64,000 nt of DNA, taken from NCBI RefSeq assembly GCF_900109345.1, contig NZ_FNZN01000002.1, positions 62,001 through 126,000 on the forward strand, given 5' to 3'. Origin of the DNA: Maribacter orientalis. Its GTDB lineage: Bacteria > Bacteroidota > Bacteroidia > Flavobacteriales > Flavobacteriaceae. The notes under the pieces are model-generated. The model was given only the letters and a program-made list of their open reading frames with translations, was not told the DNA's origin and did not search any database. Position 1 is the stretch's first letter. Every line of letters begins with the position of its first letter. Position numbers and translations under genes: made by a program. Of the stretch, positions 17,351-27,157 are shown in pieces.

Positions 17351-20300
17351 TTACTTCTTACGTAAATCGGTTACATGTGGATACTCAGGATTGACTGGCA
17401 TCTCCTTATATACAAATGTATTTGAACCTGACTTAGGTTCAACCATTCTACCTGTAAAATTTGTTGTAGCGACCAATTCTTTCGGTGTTTCTTCATCTTG
17501 TGTTAAACCAATATCCCAAAACCTATTTATTCTTCGCGATTCGGCTTCAAGACTGTTTATAGGGTAATTATCATAGGAAAGCCCGCCAGGGTGTGCTACA
17601 AAATAAGTACAACCTCCAATAGATTTTTGATTCCAATCATCTACAATATCAAAAACCAAGGGCGTATCTACACCAATAGTTGGGTGTAATGCTGACCACG
17701 GATCCCAAGCTTTAAATCGTACACCTGCCACATACTCACCTTTTGTTCCCGTAGGACTAAGATCTACTTTTACGCCATTACACGTTAACGTATACCTTTC
17801 TACTGTGAAGTTATTAAGTTTCACCTGTATGCGTTCTAGAGAAGAATCGACATAACGCGACGTACCACGCCCCGTCATTTCTTCGCCCAGCACATTCCAA
17901 GGTTCGATGGCCATACGAAGTTCTAACTGCATTGCATTTATTTCTACCATGCCATACAATGGAAAACGGAATTCAAAGAACGGGTCGAACCAATCTAACT
18001 TAAATGGATAACCCGCATCGTTCAATTGTTCTACAATATCTTTTATATCCTCTTTTACATAATGCTCTAATAAAAATTTGTCATGAAGTTCAGAACCCCA
18101 ACGAACCAACTTATGCTTATAGGGCTTTTTCCAAAACCAAGAAACCAATGTACGCACCAACAACATTTGCATTAAACTCATTTGTGCGTGTGGTGGCATA
18201 TCAAATGCACGAAGTTCTAGTATGCCTAACCTACCTGAAGAAGAATCTGGCGAATATAATTTATCGATACAAAATTCTGCCCGATGAGTGTTTCCAGTAA
18301 TATCGGTCAATAAATGACGGAACAACCGATCAGTCAACCAAAATGGTACTTCTTTATCTTCGGGTATTTGCGAAAATGCAATCTCTAGCTCATATAAGTT
18401 TTCTAATCTAGTCTCATCAACTCGTGGTGCTTGACTCGTTGGCCCTATAAATGCCCCAGAAAATAAATAAGAAAGTCCAGGATGATGTTGCCAGAACGTC
18501 AATAAACTTCGCAACAACTGTGGATTTCGCAGTAACGGACTATCACCTGGCGTAACCCCACCTAAGGTAACGTGATTTCCTCCTCCTGTACCGGTATGCT
18601 TACCATCTAGCATAAATTTTTCAGTACCTAAACGTGCTTTTTTAGCCTCAGCATAAAGCGTCAATGTATTGTCTGTTAACTCTTGCCAGTTGTTTGCCGG
18701 ATGTACGTTTATCTCAATAACACCAGGATCAGGAGTTACTTTTAATACTTCTAATCGATTATCGCGTGGTGGCTCATACCCTTCTAAAATAATAGGCGTA
18801 TTTAATTTTTTAGCCGTTGCCTCTATACTCGCTACCAAATCCAAAAAGTCTTCTGCGCTATCTAAAGGCGGTAAATACAAGTATAACTTATCTTCTCTAA
18901 CCTCAGCACAAATTGCAGTACGAACAAAAGGCTGATTTTTATTTTTTCTTGTTTCTGTTTTCCTTCTGTTTCTTCGCTTTAAATCGACTCCGTATGCCGG
19001 TAAAGCAGGTCGTTTTTCAAAAAGTTCCGGCTCTGCTGTTGGCTCTGATGGAATTTCTGGATTTTTTGGCAAAGAGTCTAATGGTAATCGCAACCCTATT
19101 GATGAATTACCAGGTGTCAATAATAAATGCTTTCCTCTAAACTCCCACCGATTGGTAATCCATCTGCCGTTTTTTTTAATTAATGGGAATACATGACCTA
19201 CAGCCTTACCGATACCTTGCTCTAAAATATCACCTAATTTACGTCGTAAGTGGGTATCGTTCTTATTGTATTTTTTGGGATCTACATCAATGGGTAGTTT
19301 ACCTTCTTCCCATAAAAAGTAAAAAGCATCTTCGAAAGCAGGTATAACAGTTTCATTATCTGCTCCTAAAAATTTAGCTAATGTATTCAAGAATGCTTCG
19401 GTAATATTTACCGGCAATTTATAATTTTCAGCAAAAGAGGCCAGTAATTTTGGTTCTCTCCAAATTGGCTCTCCATCTTTACGCCAATGAATACCTATTA
19501 ACCAACGTGGTAAAGGTTCTCCAGGATACCATTTTCCTTGTGCATGATGTAAGACCCCGCCTTTACCGAACACATCCATTAAACTTAATGACAATTTACT
19601 TGCCAGTTTGCGTTTGTGCTCACCATCGGCCTCGGTATTCCACTCCCCAGACTCCATATCATCTACAGATACAAAAGTAGGTTCACCACCCATGGTTAGT
19701 CGAACATCATTCGCCTGTAATTCATCTTCAACCACAAAGCCCAAATCATAAATGGCTTTCCATTGCTCTTCTGTATAGGGTTTAGTTACACGTGGAGATT
19801 CAAAAATACGGGTTACAGAATTTTCAAATTCAAAGGTAGTTTCCGCAAAATCGCTAAATCCACTAACAGGTGCTGCACTTTCATAAGAAGGTGTACATGC
19901 CAAAGGAATATGACCTTCACCAGCTAATAGTCCAGATGTGGCATCTAAACCAATCCAACCCGCTCCTGGTAAATATACTTCTGCCCACGCATGTAAATCC
20001 GTAAAATCTTCTTCAGGACCCGATGGTCCATCCAATGATTTTTCGTCGGACTTCAATTGAACTAAATATCCAGAAACAAAACGTGCAGCCAAACCTAAAT
20101 GACGTAGCGTCTGTACCAACAACCAGGCATAATCTCTACACGAACCCAATTTACTACTTAAGGTTTCTTCACAAGTTTGCACTCCAGGATCCATACGCAA
20201 GGTATAGTTCAAATGATTATACAAATCGCTATTCAAACCAATTAAAAAGTCGATACTACGCTTAGGTGTCATATCTATTTTCGCCAACCAATCTTTTAGA

Positions 20301-20677
20301 AGCGGGCCACTTTCCACTTTTTCTAAATAGGGTAGTAATTCCTTTTTCAATTCTTCGGAATACGTAAAAGGAAATTCTTCTACAGCTTCTTCAACAAAGA
20401 AATCGAATGGATTAATTGTTTTTAAATCTGCAATAATTTCGACATCTACAGAAAGTTCAGTAGTCTTATCTGGGAATACGATACGTGCTAAATAATTACC
20501 AAACGGGTCTTGTTGCCAATTGAAAAAATGATTCTCTGGCTTAATCTTTATGGAGTACGATTCAATGGGTGTTCTACTATGTGGTGCAGGCCGTAATCTA
20601 AATATGTGTGGAGATAAGTTTATACTTCTATCGTATTTATATTTTGTCTTATGTTTAATTGCAACTTTTAATGCCAT
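17351..20677 (-). CDS. Transglutaminase plus DUF2126 protein (putative amidoligase)
   Basis: An 1108-residue cytoplasmic protein, first gene of the operon. Residues 1-85 are the transglutaminase-associated beta domain. The core has Cys180 (KLGSCRDYAW), His229 (DLHAWAEV) and Asp245 (IGLDATSG). From about 305 to the end is DUF2126, with the marked motif GKHTGTGGGNHVTLGG and F-I-G-P-T-S-Q-A-P-R. This resembles the glutamine-synthetase/GCS-like carboxylate-amine ligase fold and supports a second ligase activity. It abuts the next gene with almost no gap. The pairing of an amide-breaking and an amide-forming module in one chain points to peptide or amide metabolite processing. The substrate is not known. 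Confidence 0.9.
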   Translation of the reverse strand: MALKVAIKHKTKYKYDRSINLSPHIFRLRPAPHSRTPIESYSIKIKPENHFFNWQQDPFGNYLARIVFPDKTTELSVDVEIIADLKTINPFDFFVEEAVEEFPFTYSEELKKELLPYLEKVESGPLLKDWLAKIDMTPKRSIDFLIGLNSDLYNHLNYTLRMDPGVQTCEETLSSKLGSCRDYAWLLVQTLRHLGLAARFVSGYLVQLKSDEKSLDGPSGPEEDFTDLHAWAEVYLPGAGWIGLDATSGLLAGEGHIPLACTPSYESAAPVSGFSDFAETTFEFENSVTRIFESPRVTKPYTEEQWKAIYDLGFVVEDELQANDVRLTMGGEPTFVSVDDMESGEWNTEADGEHKRKLASKLSLSLMDVFGKGGVLHHAQGKWYPGEPLPRWLIGIHWRKDGEPIWREPKLLASFAENYKLPVNITEAFLNTLAKFLGADNETVIPAFEDAFYFLWEEGKLPIDVDPKKYNKNDTHLRRKLGDILEQGIGKAVGHVFPLIKKNGRWITNRWEFRGKHLLLTPGNSSIGLRLPLDSLPKNPEIPSEPTAEPELFEKRPALPAYGVDLKRRNRRKTETRKNKNQPFVRTAICAEVREDKLYLYLPPLDSAEDFLDLVASIEATAKKLNTPIILEGYEPPRDNRLEVLKVTPDPGVIEINVHPANNWQELTDNTLTLYAEAKKARLGTEKFMLDGKHTGTGGGNHVTLGGVTPGDSPLLRNPQLLRSLLTFWQHHPGLSYLFSGAFIGPTSQAPRVDETRLENLYELEIAFSQIPEDKEVPFWLTDRLFRHLLTDITGNTHRAEFCIDKLYSPDSSSGRLGILELRAFDMPPHAQMSLMQMLLVRTLVSWFWKKPYKHKLVRWGSELHDKFLLEHYVKEDIKDIVEQLNDAGYPFKLDWFDPFFEFRFPLYGMVEINAMQLELRMAIEPWNVLGEEMTGRGTSRYVDSSLERIQVKLNNFTVERYTLTCNGVKVDLSPTGTKGEYVAGVRFKAWDPWSALHPTIGVDTPLVFDIVDDWNQKSIGGCTYFVAHPGGLSYDNYPINSLEAESRRINRFWDIGLTQDEETPKELVATTNFTGRMVEPKSGSNTFVYKEMPVNPEYPHVTDLRKK

Positions 20678-20952
20678 AGGTTAGTCGTATTTCTGTCTTA
20701 CCTAATATAAGCACTAATAATTATAATTGCATGCGTAAATACGTTAATCGTCTTATTTTTATTCATAACAGAGCTGGAACGTTTTTTATTGCTAGATTGA
20801 TAATCCAGAAGTTGATTTTCCATTCTTTCTATGGATAAAGCACCTCTATTACAAGCATTGAAAACTTATTTTACCTGCTAATTTGCACATATGAAAAATT
20901 AAATCATTATTAATTTTCGTAAATTAAAGTTCAATTTCAAAACATCGACAAA

Positions 20953-21495
20953 ATGGAAAAGGCACTTAAAACCATGATTGATAATATGCCCGAAAAAACA
21001 GGCAAGTCTTTAAAGGAGTGGAAATCGGTTTTAAAATTAAAATCATTTGACAAGCATTCTGAAGCTGTCAATTTTCTCAAAAAAGAACATGGTGTAACCC
21101 ATGGTTTCGCCAATGCCATTGTCACTTTATCCAAAGAAGATAATAATACTCCTACAGACTTGGTTGACCAACAATACAAAGGGAAAGAAAACTTAAAACC
21201 AATTTATGAAGCCATTTTAAAAGTGGTGAAATCATTTGGCGATGATGTTACCATTACTCCTAAAAAAACCACTGTCAGTTTGATACGGAAAACACAATTC
21301 GCCCTTATTAAACCGGCTACCAAAACTAGAATTGACCTCGGACTCAAAATAAAGGATAAACCAACGACCAACCGACTCGGGTCATCTGGCCCTTTTGGTG
21401 CCATGTGTACCCATAGGGTTCAACTCACTGATGCAGCGCAAGTCGATAATGAATTAATTGAATGGCTTACTGAAGCTTACGAAAAAGCAACATAA
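20953..21495 (+). CDS. DUF4287 / DUF5655 protein
   Basis: A 180-residue soluble protein. Residues 1-65 (KALKTMIDNMPEKTGKSLKEW, then H-G-V-T-H-G-F-A-N-A-I-V) match DUF4287. Residues about 82-178 match DUF5655, with a run of basic and aromatic positions followed by L-T-D-A-A-Q-V-D-N-E-L. Such proteins are widespread in environmental bacteria, sometimes annotated as DUF4287 domain-containing; their role is not established. It lies alone between the amidoligase operon (divergent) and the CDF gene. Confidence 0.8.
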   Translation: MEKALKTMIDNMPEKTGKSLKEWKSVLKLKSFDKHSEAVNFLKKEHGVTHGFANAIVTLSKEDNNTPTDLVDQQYKGKENLKPIYEAILKVVKSFGDDVTITPKKTTVSLIRKTQFALIKPATKTRIDLGLKIKDKPTTNRLGSSGPFGAMCTHRVQLTDAAQVDNELIEWLTEAYEKAT

Positions 21496-21563
21496 TAGCT
21501 GTATATATTCTTTAAAGTTGATATTAAATGTTTATAAAAATATTCTGTGATTTCTGATACTAC

Positions 21564-21571
21564 TACCTTTG
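21564..21571 (+). promoter_or_regulatory. -7 promoter box of the CDF transporter gene
   Basis: TACCTTTG fits the Bacteroidota -7 consensus TAnnTTTG and lies 4 bp before the ATG at 21576, so the transcript would be nearly leaderless. No convincing -33 TTTG is seen 19-21 bp upstream, which lowers confidence. Confidence 0.45.
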
Positions 21572-21575
21572 CATT

Positions 21576-22448
21576 ATGAGTATTGAACAGACGGCAATTA
21601 AGACCACTTATTTCAGCATTATCGGTAACATATTTCTGGCCTTAATTAAAGGGTTTGCTGGTTTTTTCGGCAATTCATATGCACTTATAGCAGATGCAAT
21701 TGAGTCTACTACCGATATTTTTTCTTCCATTTTAGTGCTCTTGGGTTTCAAATACGCAGAACGCCCAGCAGATGAAAATCACCCGTACGGACATGGAAAA
21801 ATAGAACCAATTGTTACATTTTTAGTCGTAGCATTTTTGGTTATTTCCGCAACGGTTATTGCCTATGAAAGTATTGAGAATATTCAGACTCCACATAAGG
21901 TTCCAAAAGCATGGACATTAATCGTGCTAGGCTTAATAATTGTATGGAAAGAAATCTCATACCGCATCGTAATCAAAAAAAGTGAAGAAACGAATAGCAC
22001 TTCTTTAAAGGCAGATGCTTGGCACCATAGAAGCGATGCAATTACTTCTGTAATGGCTTTTATTGGCATTTCAATTGCCGTTATTTTTGGCAAAGGTTAT
22101 GAAACTGCAGATGATTGGGCGGCATTACTTGCATCGGGGTTTATTCTTTACAATAGTTATTTGATTTTAAGACCTGCGCTTGGTGAGATTATGGATGAAC
22201 AACGCTATGATGACCTTTTAGAAGAAATACGCTTAAAATCATTAGAAGTTCCTGGAGTCACAGGAACAGAAAAATGCTTTATTCGTAAAGCCGGAATGAA
22301 ATTTCATGTTGATTTGCACGCCATGGTAGATGGTAATATCTCAGTAACCAAAGGGCATGATATTGCCCACCTGTTACAAGATCATCTTAATAAGGAAATT
22401 CCTAACCTAGAACATGTGTTGATTCATATAGAACCTGATGATCTATAA
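21576..22448 (+). CDS. Cation diffusion facilitator (CDF) family metal exporter
   Basis: A 290-residue inner-membrane protein with six predicted helices and a C-terminal cytoplasmic ferredoxin-like domain (about 205-290). The transport site is visible as ESTTD (Glu43, Asp47) in helix II and HHRSD in helix V. H-P-Y-G-H-G-K after helix II is the usual family signature. CDF proteins exchange Zn, Fe, Mn or other divalent metals for protons. The ExxxD/HxxxD pair differs from the DxxxD/HxxxD of FieF, and the metal cannot be told from sequence alone. Single gene with its own -7 box. Confidence 0.93.
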   Translation: MSIEQTAIKTTYFSIIGNIFLALIKGFAGFFGNSYALIADAIESTTDIFSSILVLLGFKYAERPADENHPYGHGKIEPIVTFLVVAFLVISATVIAYESIENIQTPHKVPKAWTLIVLGLIIVWKEISYRIVIKKSEETNSTSLKADAWHHRSDAITSVMAFIGISIAVIFGKGYETADDWAALLASGFILYNSYLILRPALGEIMDEQRYDDLLEEIRLKSLEVPGVTGTEKCFIRKAGMKFHVDLHAMVDGNISVTKGHDIAHLLQDHLNKEIPNLEHVLIHIEPDDL

Positions 22449-22480
22449 TTGAAAGCAATATCTTCTTATGGAGTTAGAAA

Positions 22481-23368
22481 TTACAAATGAAGTAATGCCA
22501 AAGCATCTTCAGTCTTTCCTTGTTCCAACCATTTTTGGGCTAGCTTATGAATATCAACAGAATTTTTATCTGCCAAAATAGATTTCACCTCTGAATGTGC
22601 TGCAATCTTGCTAATAGCCTCTTTGGTGGGCAGCTCTTCTAAATTACCTAATCTACCTAAATTATTTCCTGTTAAAACAGTACTATTACGAACGGCTTCC
22701 GGTAGCATATCCACCCCGATTCCTTTTGTACGTATTGGTTTTGGAATTTCAAAAAGCGCATCACCATTGGCTCGGCAATACCAATTACCACCCATGCGTG
22801 CAACTAAATCCAATTTTGGAGTGTCCAGATTTCCATCGGCATCTAAATATGCTTTTTTTACATGAATTTGAACCACTTTAGCCAATACCAGGTTACCTGC
22901 TCCCGGTCCGTCACCTAATGCAATTACTTTATCGACAACACACTCAAAAGCAACAGGAGCCTCCCCCACTCTTGGTGGTTTCACTTTATCGCTAGGTACT
23001 TGTGTAAAGCCAGCTTTTACGAATTCATTTACGCCTTCATCATATTCGGTACTTGATAATGACATTTGCTCTACCATATCGTAATTGACGATATTGATGA
23101 CTGTTTCTTTTACTTCCAGTACATTTTCTAAGGTATGTTTGGTGGTATTATCACGACCTCTTCGCGAAGGAGAGAAAATCATGATTGGCGGATTTACACT
23201 AAATAGGTTAAAATAACTGAACGGACTCAAATTCACGTTTCCTTCCTTGTCAATGGTACTGGCAAAACATATGGGTCTTGGTGCAACTGCAGATAATAAA
23301 TAACCATGCAACTCTTGTTGCGAAATGGAAGTCGGGTCTATTGAATTTATTTCCTCGTTATTTGACAT
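22481..23368 (-). CDS. Flavin reductase-like (DIM6/NTAB family) protein
   Basis: A 295-residue FMN-binding split-barrel protein. The conserved core includes PRPICFASTIDKEGNVNLSPFSYFN (about 31-55) and P-P-I-M-I-F-S-P-S-R-R-G-R. The C-terminal 70 residues are an extra helical stretch not found in the roughly 200-residue short members. It is the last gene of the tyrosine-degradation cluster, 17 bp after fahA. Homologs often sit in this place in flavobacterial homogentisate clusters. Its reaction here is not known; an accessory oxidoreductase role is inferred. Confidence 0.87.
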   Translation of the reverse strand: MSNNEEINSIDPTSISQQELHGYLLSAVAPRPICFASTIDKEGNVNLSPFSYFNLFSVNPPIMIFSPSRRGRDNTTKHTLENVLEVKETVINIVNYDMVEQMSLSSTEYDEGVNEFVKAGFTQVPSDKVKPPRVGEAPVAFECVVDKVIALGDGPGAGNLVLAKVVQIHVKKAYLDADGNLDTPKLDLVARMGGNWYCRANGDALFEIPKPIRTKGIGVDMLPEAVRNSTVLTGNNLGRLGNLEELPTKEAISKIAAHSEVKSILADKNSVDIHKLAQKWLEQGKTEDALALLHL

Positions 23369-23385
23369 TGCTTTAGAATTCTAAG

Positions 23386-24648
23386 TTATTTACTTGGTAC
23401 TATGGTTCCAGATACTTCCCCAAAACCTACTCTCTTTCCATCTTTTTCTGCGAAACCTCGAATCGTAATCGAATCGTAATCTTCAATAAATGTACGGTCG
23501 CTACCATCCTTCAATTTAAACGGTTTTTTACCTCCCCATGAAATTTCCAATAAAGAACCATAAGAGCTTTCAACTTTACCTGAAATAGTACCAGATGCCA
23601 TTACATCACCCACATTTACATTGCACCCATTTACGGTATGATGCGCCAGTTGTTGCATCATATTCCAATACATATATTTGAAATTTGATTTGCTTATAAC
23701 AGTTTCATCTGAGGTTTGCGTAGACATACCTACTTCTAATTGAATGTCATAATTTTTCTTCCCTTTATATTTTAAATAGGATAATACCTCTGGTTGTTGC
23801 TCAGGACCTTGAACTTTAAAAGGTTCTAATGCCTCCAAAGTAACAATCCATGGCGACATGGAAGACGCAAAGTTTTTCCCTAAGAACGGACCTAAAGGAA
23901 CATATTCCCATTTTTGAATATCACGTGCAGACCAGTCATTGAACAACACTAAACCGAAGATATGTTCAGCGGCATTTTTGGTTGAAATACGCTCACCTAA
24001 TTCGGTGCTTTTGCCAACTATAAAACCCATTTCCAATTCAAAATCTAAATTTTTAGAGGGTTTGAACGAGGGCAATTCTTCAGTATTTGGTTTTACCTGA
24101 CCCATGGGTCTGTGAATATTGGTGCCACTGACCACAATTGAAGAAGCGCGACCATGATACCCTACCGGTATATGCCTCCAGTTCGGTAACAACGCATTTT
24201 CTGGATCACGGAACATCTTACCCACGTTGGTGGCATGCTCTATACTAGAATAGAAATCGGTATAATCACCCACATGCACCGGTAAATGCATAGTTGCATC
24301 TTTTTGAAACAGGAAAACTTCAGGATGATTTCTCAGCGGAGATTTCTCAGAAACCAACAAACCTTGTATATCTAAACGAACCTTATTGGTAATTTTCTTT
24401 CCTAAGGCAATGAAATCATTTAAGGTTTTCTGCCTGAAATATGCGGCACTTACCTCTAACAACCCTAAATCGGATATTGCCGCCAAATCTAAAATCTGGT
24501 CTCCAATAGCCATACCTGCCCTTGGCTCATCATTTTTTAACGAGAAGATACCAAACGGAAGGTTATAGATTGAAAAATCTGAATTTTCGGGTACGGAGAC
24601 CCATGTCTTTAATGTTGCCAAATGTTTACTTATTTCTGTTATAACCAA
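23386..24648 (-). CDS. fahA: Fumarylacetoacetase
   Basis: A 420-residue enzyme, the length of eukaryote-type FAH. Metal and active-site motifs are intact: DYTDFYSS, LDFELEMGFIVG and NDWSARDIQKWEYVPLGPFL, followed by G-K-N-F-A-S-S-M-S-P-W. It hydrolyses fumarylacetoacetate to fumarate and acetoacetate, the last step of tyrosine degradation. The start is a TTG at 24646-24648 that overlaps the end of hmgA by 10 bp; no ATG lies nearby, so translational coupling is likely. Some homologs begin closer to K-T-W-V-S-V-P-E-N-S. Confidence 0.94.
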   Translation of the reverse strand: MVITEISKHLATLKTWVSVPENSDFSIYNLPFGIFSLKNDEPRAGMAIGDQILDLAAISDLGLLEVSAAYFRQKTLNDFIALGKKITNKVRLDIQGLLVSEKSPLRNHPEVFLFQKDATMHLPVHVGDYTDFYSSIEHATNVGKMFRDPENALLPNWRHIPVGYHGRASSIVVSGTNIHRPMGQVKPNTEELPSFKPSKNLDFELEMGFIVGKSTELGERISTKNAAEHIFGLVLFNDWSARDIQKWEYVPLGPFLGKNFASSMSPWIVTLEALEPFKVQGPEQQPEVLSYLKYKGKKNYDIQLEVGMSTQTSDETVISKSNFKYMYWNMMQQLAHHTVNGCNVNVGDVMASGTISGKVESSYGSLLEISWGGKKPFKLKDGSDRTFIEDYDSITIRGFAEKDGKRVGFGEVSGTIVPSK

Positions 24649-25793
24649 GATTGGTAATAATCGCCGTCATCTAATTTTAGTGCATTTTCGGTCACCATTA
24701 ACGGTTTAAACGTATCTATCATTACCGCTAATTCTTCCGAACCTTTTTGACCTATACTCCGTTCTGCGGCACCAGGGTGCGGACCATGAGGTATACCCGC
24801 CGGATGTAATGATATATTACCTGGCTGTACGCCATTTCTACTCATAAAATCACCATCTACGTAATACAACATCTCATCAGAATCTATATTCGAGTGATTA
24901 TAAGGTGCCGGTATAGAAAGCCGATGATAATCATATAATCGTGGTACAAACGAACAGATTACAAAGGCATTCGTCTCGAATGTTTGATGAACTGGTGGCG
25001 GTTGATGAATTCTACCTGTGATAGGTTCAAAATTGTGAATGGAGAATCCGTATGGGAAATTATATCCATCCCAACCCACAACATCAAAAGGGTGACCAAT
25101 GTACACCATTTCATGCATGACACCTTGCTTCTTCACCTTCATTAAATGTTCATTGGTATCGATAAACGTTTCCAGATTTTGCGGTAATTTATAATCACGC
25201 TCACAAAAAGGGGAATGCTCCAATAACTGACCAAACCAATTGCGATAGCGTTTTGGTGTGTATATCGGCGAAAAGGATTCGGCATATAAAATACGATTGT
25301 CCTCTGTATTAAAATCAATCTGATAAATAGTCCCTCTAGGAATAATTAAATAGTCTCCATATTCAAAGGGAATCTGTCCAAAAATGGTTCGTAACGTACC
25401 TGTTCCTTTATGAATGAACAACATTTCATCGGCATCGGTATTTTTATAAAAATAATCTCGTAACGATTTTCTTGGCGCTGCAACTCCTATAATAATATCA
25501 CTGTTCACCAATAATGGTTCACGAGCCTCTAAGAAATCATCTTTTGCAGGGGCATTAAAACTCACCAATTTTAACGAACGAATATTCTTTTCCAAAGCAA
25601 TTTTTGGAGAAACATCGGTGCTCTTTAATATCTCCTTGACCATGGTAGGTCTATTGTGGTGATATAATAAAGAGGACATACCGTCAAAACCAATGGTACC
25701 GAACAATTGCTCAGAATATAATTCACCATTTGGTTTTCTAAACTGCGTATGCCGCTTAGGTGGCAATTCTCCTTGTTTATGATATATTGGCAT
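24639..25793 (-). CDS. hmgA: Homogentisate 1,2-dioxygenase
   Basis: A 384-residue cupin-fold dioxygenase, shorter than the roughly 430-residue proteobacterial enzymes but usual for Bacteroidota. Recognisable motifs are F-I-H-K-G-T-G-T-L-R-T-I-F-G in the cupin core, HPFDVVGWDGYNFPYGFSI and the late PHGPHPGAAERS, which supplies iron-site histidines. It opens the homogentisate ring to maleylacetoacetate using O2 and Fe(II). It overlaps fahA by 10 bp and is separated from hpd by 169 bp that hold a strong hairpin. Confidence 0.94.
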   Translation of the reverse strand: MPIYHKQGELPPKRHTQFRKPNGELYSEQLFGTIGFDGMSSLLYHHNRPTMVKEILKSTDVSPKIALEKNIRSLKLVSFNAPAKDDFLEAREPLLVNSDIIIGVAAPRKSLRDYFYKNTDADEMLFIHKGTGTLRTIFGQIPFEYGDYLIIPRGTIYQIDFNTEDNRILYAESFSPIYTPKRYRNWFGQLLEHSPFCERDYKLPQNLETFIDTNEHLMKVKKQGVMHEMVYIGHPFDVVGWDGYNFPYGFSIHNFEPITGRIHQPPPVHQTFETNAFVICSFVPRLYDYHRLSIPAPYNHSNIDSDEMLYYVDGDFMSRNGVQPGNISLHPAGIPHGPHPGAAERSIGQKGSEELAVMIDTFKPLMVTENALKLDDGDYYQSWL

Positions 25794-25868
25794 ATTCGTT
25801 AGTTTAATCGATAATCGAGATTAAATACTTCATGGCTTACCTCGAAATCTTAAAGTTATTTTCTAAGG

Positions 25869-25897
25869 AATACCTCGTGGCTTTGCCACGAGGTATT
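25869..25897. terminator. 13-bp perfect hairpin between hpd and hmgA
   Basis: Arms 25869-25881 (AATACCTCGTGGC) and 25885-25897 pair perfectly around TTT. It lies between two genes of the same pathway on the minus strand. A T-rich tract follows only on the plus side, so on the hpd-to-hmgA transcript it may act as a partial terminator or a processing/stability element rather than a full stop. Confidence 0.6.
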
Positions 25898-25962
25898 TTA
25901 TTAATCAATAAAGCTTCCTTTAAAAGTAATCTATTCTTAGATTTTCAAGAAATCTGTTGAAC

Positions 25963-27093
25963 TTATAAAGTTCCTCTCAATTCTTGCTCACGCTCAATAG
26001 CTTCGAACAACGCTTTGAAATTTCCTTTCCCAAAAGAAGTAGCTCCTTTTCTTTGAATAATCTCAAAAAACATGGTTGGTCTTGCCTGTACCGTCTTGGT
26101 GAAAATCTGCAATAAATAGCCTTCATCATCACGATCCACCAAAATACCTAGTTTTCTTAATGATTCTATATCCTCATCAATTTCACCAACTCTTTCGGTC
26201 AATACATCATAATACGTTGTTGGTATGGTAAGAAATTCTACTCCTCTACTTTTAAGATCTGAAACTGTTTTTACTATATCATCCGTTGCTACGGCAATAT
26301 GCTGTACCCCTTCACCTTCGTAGAATTCTAAGTACTCATCTACTTGAGATTTTTTCATTCCCGGGGCAGGTTCGTTTATAGGAAACTTAATACGACCGTT
26401 TCCATTACTCATTACCTTACTCATCAATGCCGTAAACTCTGTTGAAATATCTTTATCATCAAAGGACATAATCTGCTTAAAGCCCATTACATTGGCATAG
26501 AAATCTACCCAATAGTTCATTTGACCTTCATTCACATTACCTACCATATGATCTACAAATTTTAAACCTGTTGAAGTTGGCTGGTAATCACTTTCCCATT
26601 TTTGGTACCCTGGCAAAAATGTTCCGTTGTAGTTTTTACGCTCTACAAAAATATGCACAACCTCACCGTAAGAATAGATTCCCGAACGAACTACTTTACC
26701 GCTCTCATCTTCCTCTATAACTGGCTTCATGTAGCTTTTGGCCCCTCTTTTCATAGCCTCTTCATAAGCATAGGTAGCATCATCTACCCAAAGTGCAGTC
26801 ACTTTTACACCGTCACCATGCTTATCAATATGCCTACCTACATCCGTTCCACTTTTTAATGGAGATGTCAAAACCAAACGAATCTTGTCTTGTTCTACAA
26901 CATAAGATTCCAAATCTCTACTACCAGTCTCCAAACCCTTATAAGCTAGAGATTTAAAACCGAATGCAGTTTTGTAATAATGTGCCGCTTGTTTTGAATT
27001 ACTTACGTACAGTTCCAAATAATCTGTACCATTGATAGGCATAAAATCTTGTGCCTCTTTGTGTTTATTTTCTACTGCTGTTGATGTTGACAT
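25963..27093 (-). CDS. hpd: 4-hydroxyphenylpyruvate dioxygenase
   Basis: A 376-residue vicinal-oxygen-chelate enzyme with two VOC domains. The Fe(II) ligands are His182 (FVDHMVGNV), His265 (GVQHIAVAT) and Glu344 (MFFEIIQRKG). The C-terminal helix GNFKALFEAIEREQ that gates the active site is present. It converts 4-hydroxyphenylpyruvate to homogentisate. It is 64 bp after the aminotransferase that would supply its substrate and upstream of hmgA. Confidence 0.95.
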   Translation of the reverse strand: MSTSTAVENKHKEAQDFMPINGTDYLELYVSNSKQAAHYYKTAFGFKSLAYKGLETGSRDLESYVVEQDKIRLVLTSPLKSGTDVGRHIDKHGDGVKVTALWVDDATYAYEEAMKRGAKSYMKPVIEEDESGKVVRSGIYSYGEVVHIFVERKNYNGTFLPGYQKWESDYQPTSTGLKFVDHMVGNVNEGQMNYWVDFYANVMGFKQIMSFDDKDISTEFTALMSKVMSNGNGRIKFPINEPAPGMKKSQVDEYLEFYEGEGVQHIAVATDDIVKTVSDLKSRGVEFLTIPTTYYDVLTERVGEIDEDIESLRKLGILVDRDDEGYLLQIFTKTVQARPTMFFEIIQRKGATSFGKGNFKALFEAIEREQELRGTL

Positions 27094-27157
27094 ACTGTTG
27101 AGTTTTATATTTTTGTTTTACTTATTGTTGCTTCTGCAACATATATATTAAAAAAAG

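Noticed and set aside
27107-27157. Terminator between the aminotransferase and hpd
   Set aside because: A GTTGC/GCAAC mini-hairpin exists, but it is only 5 bp with no suitable U-run on the minus strand.
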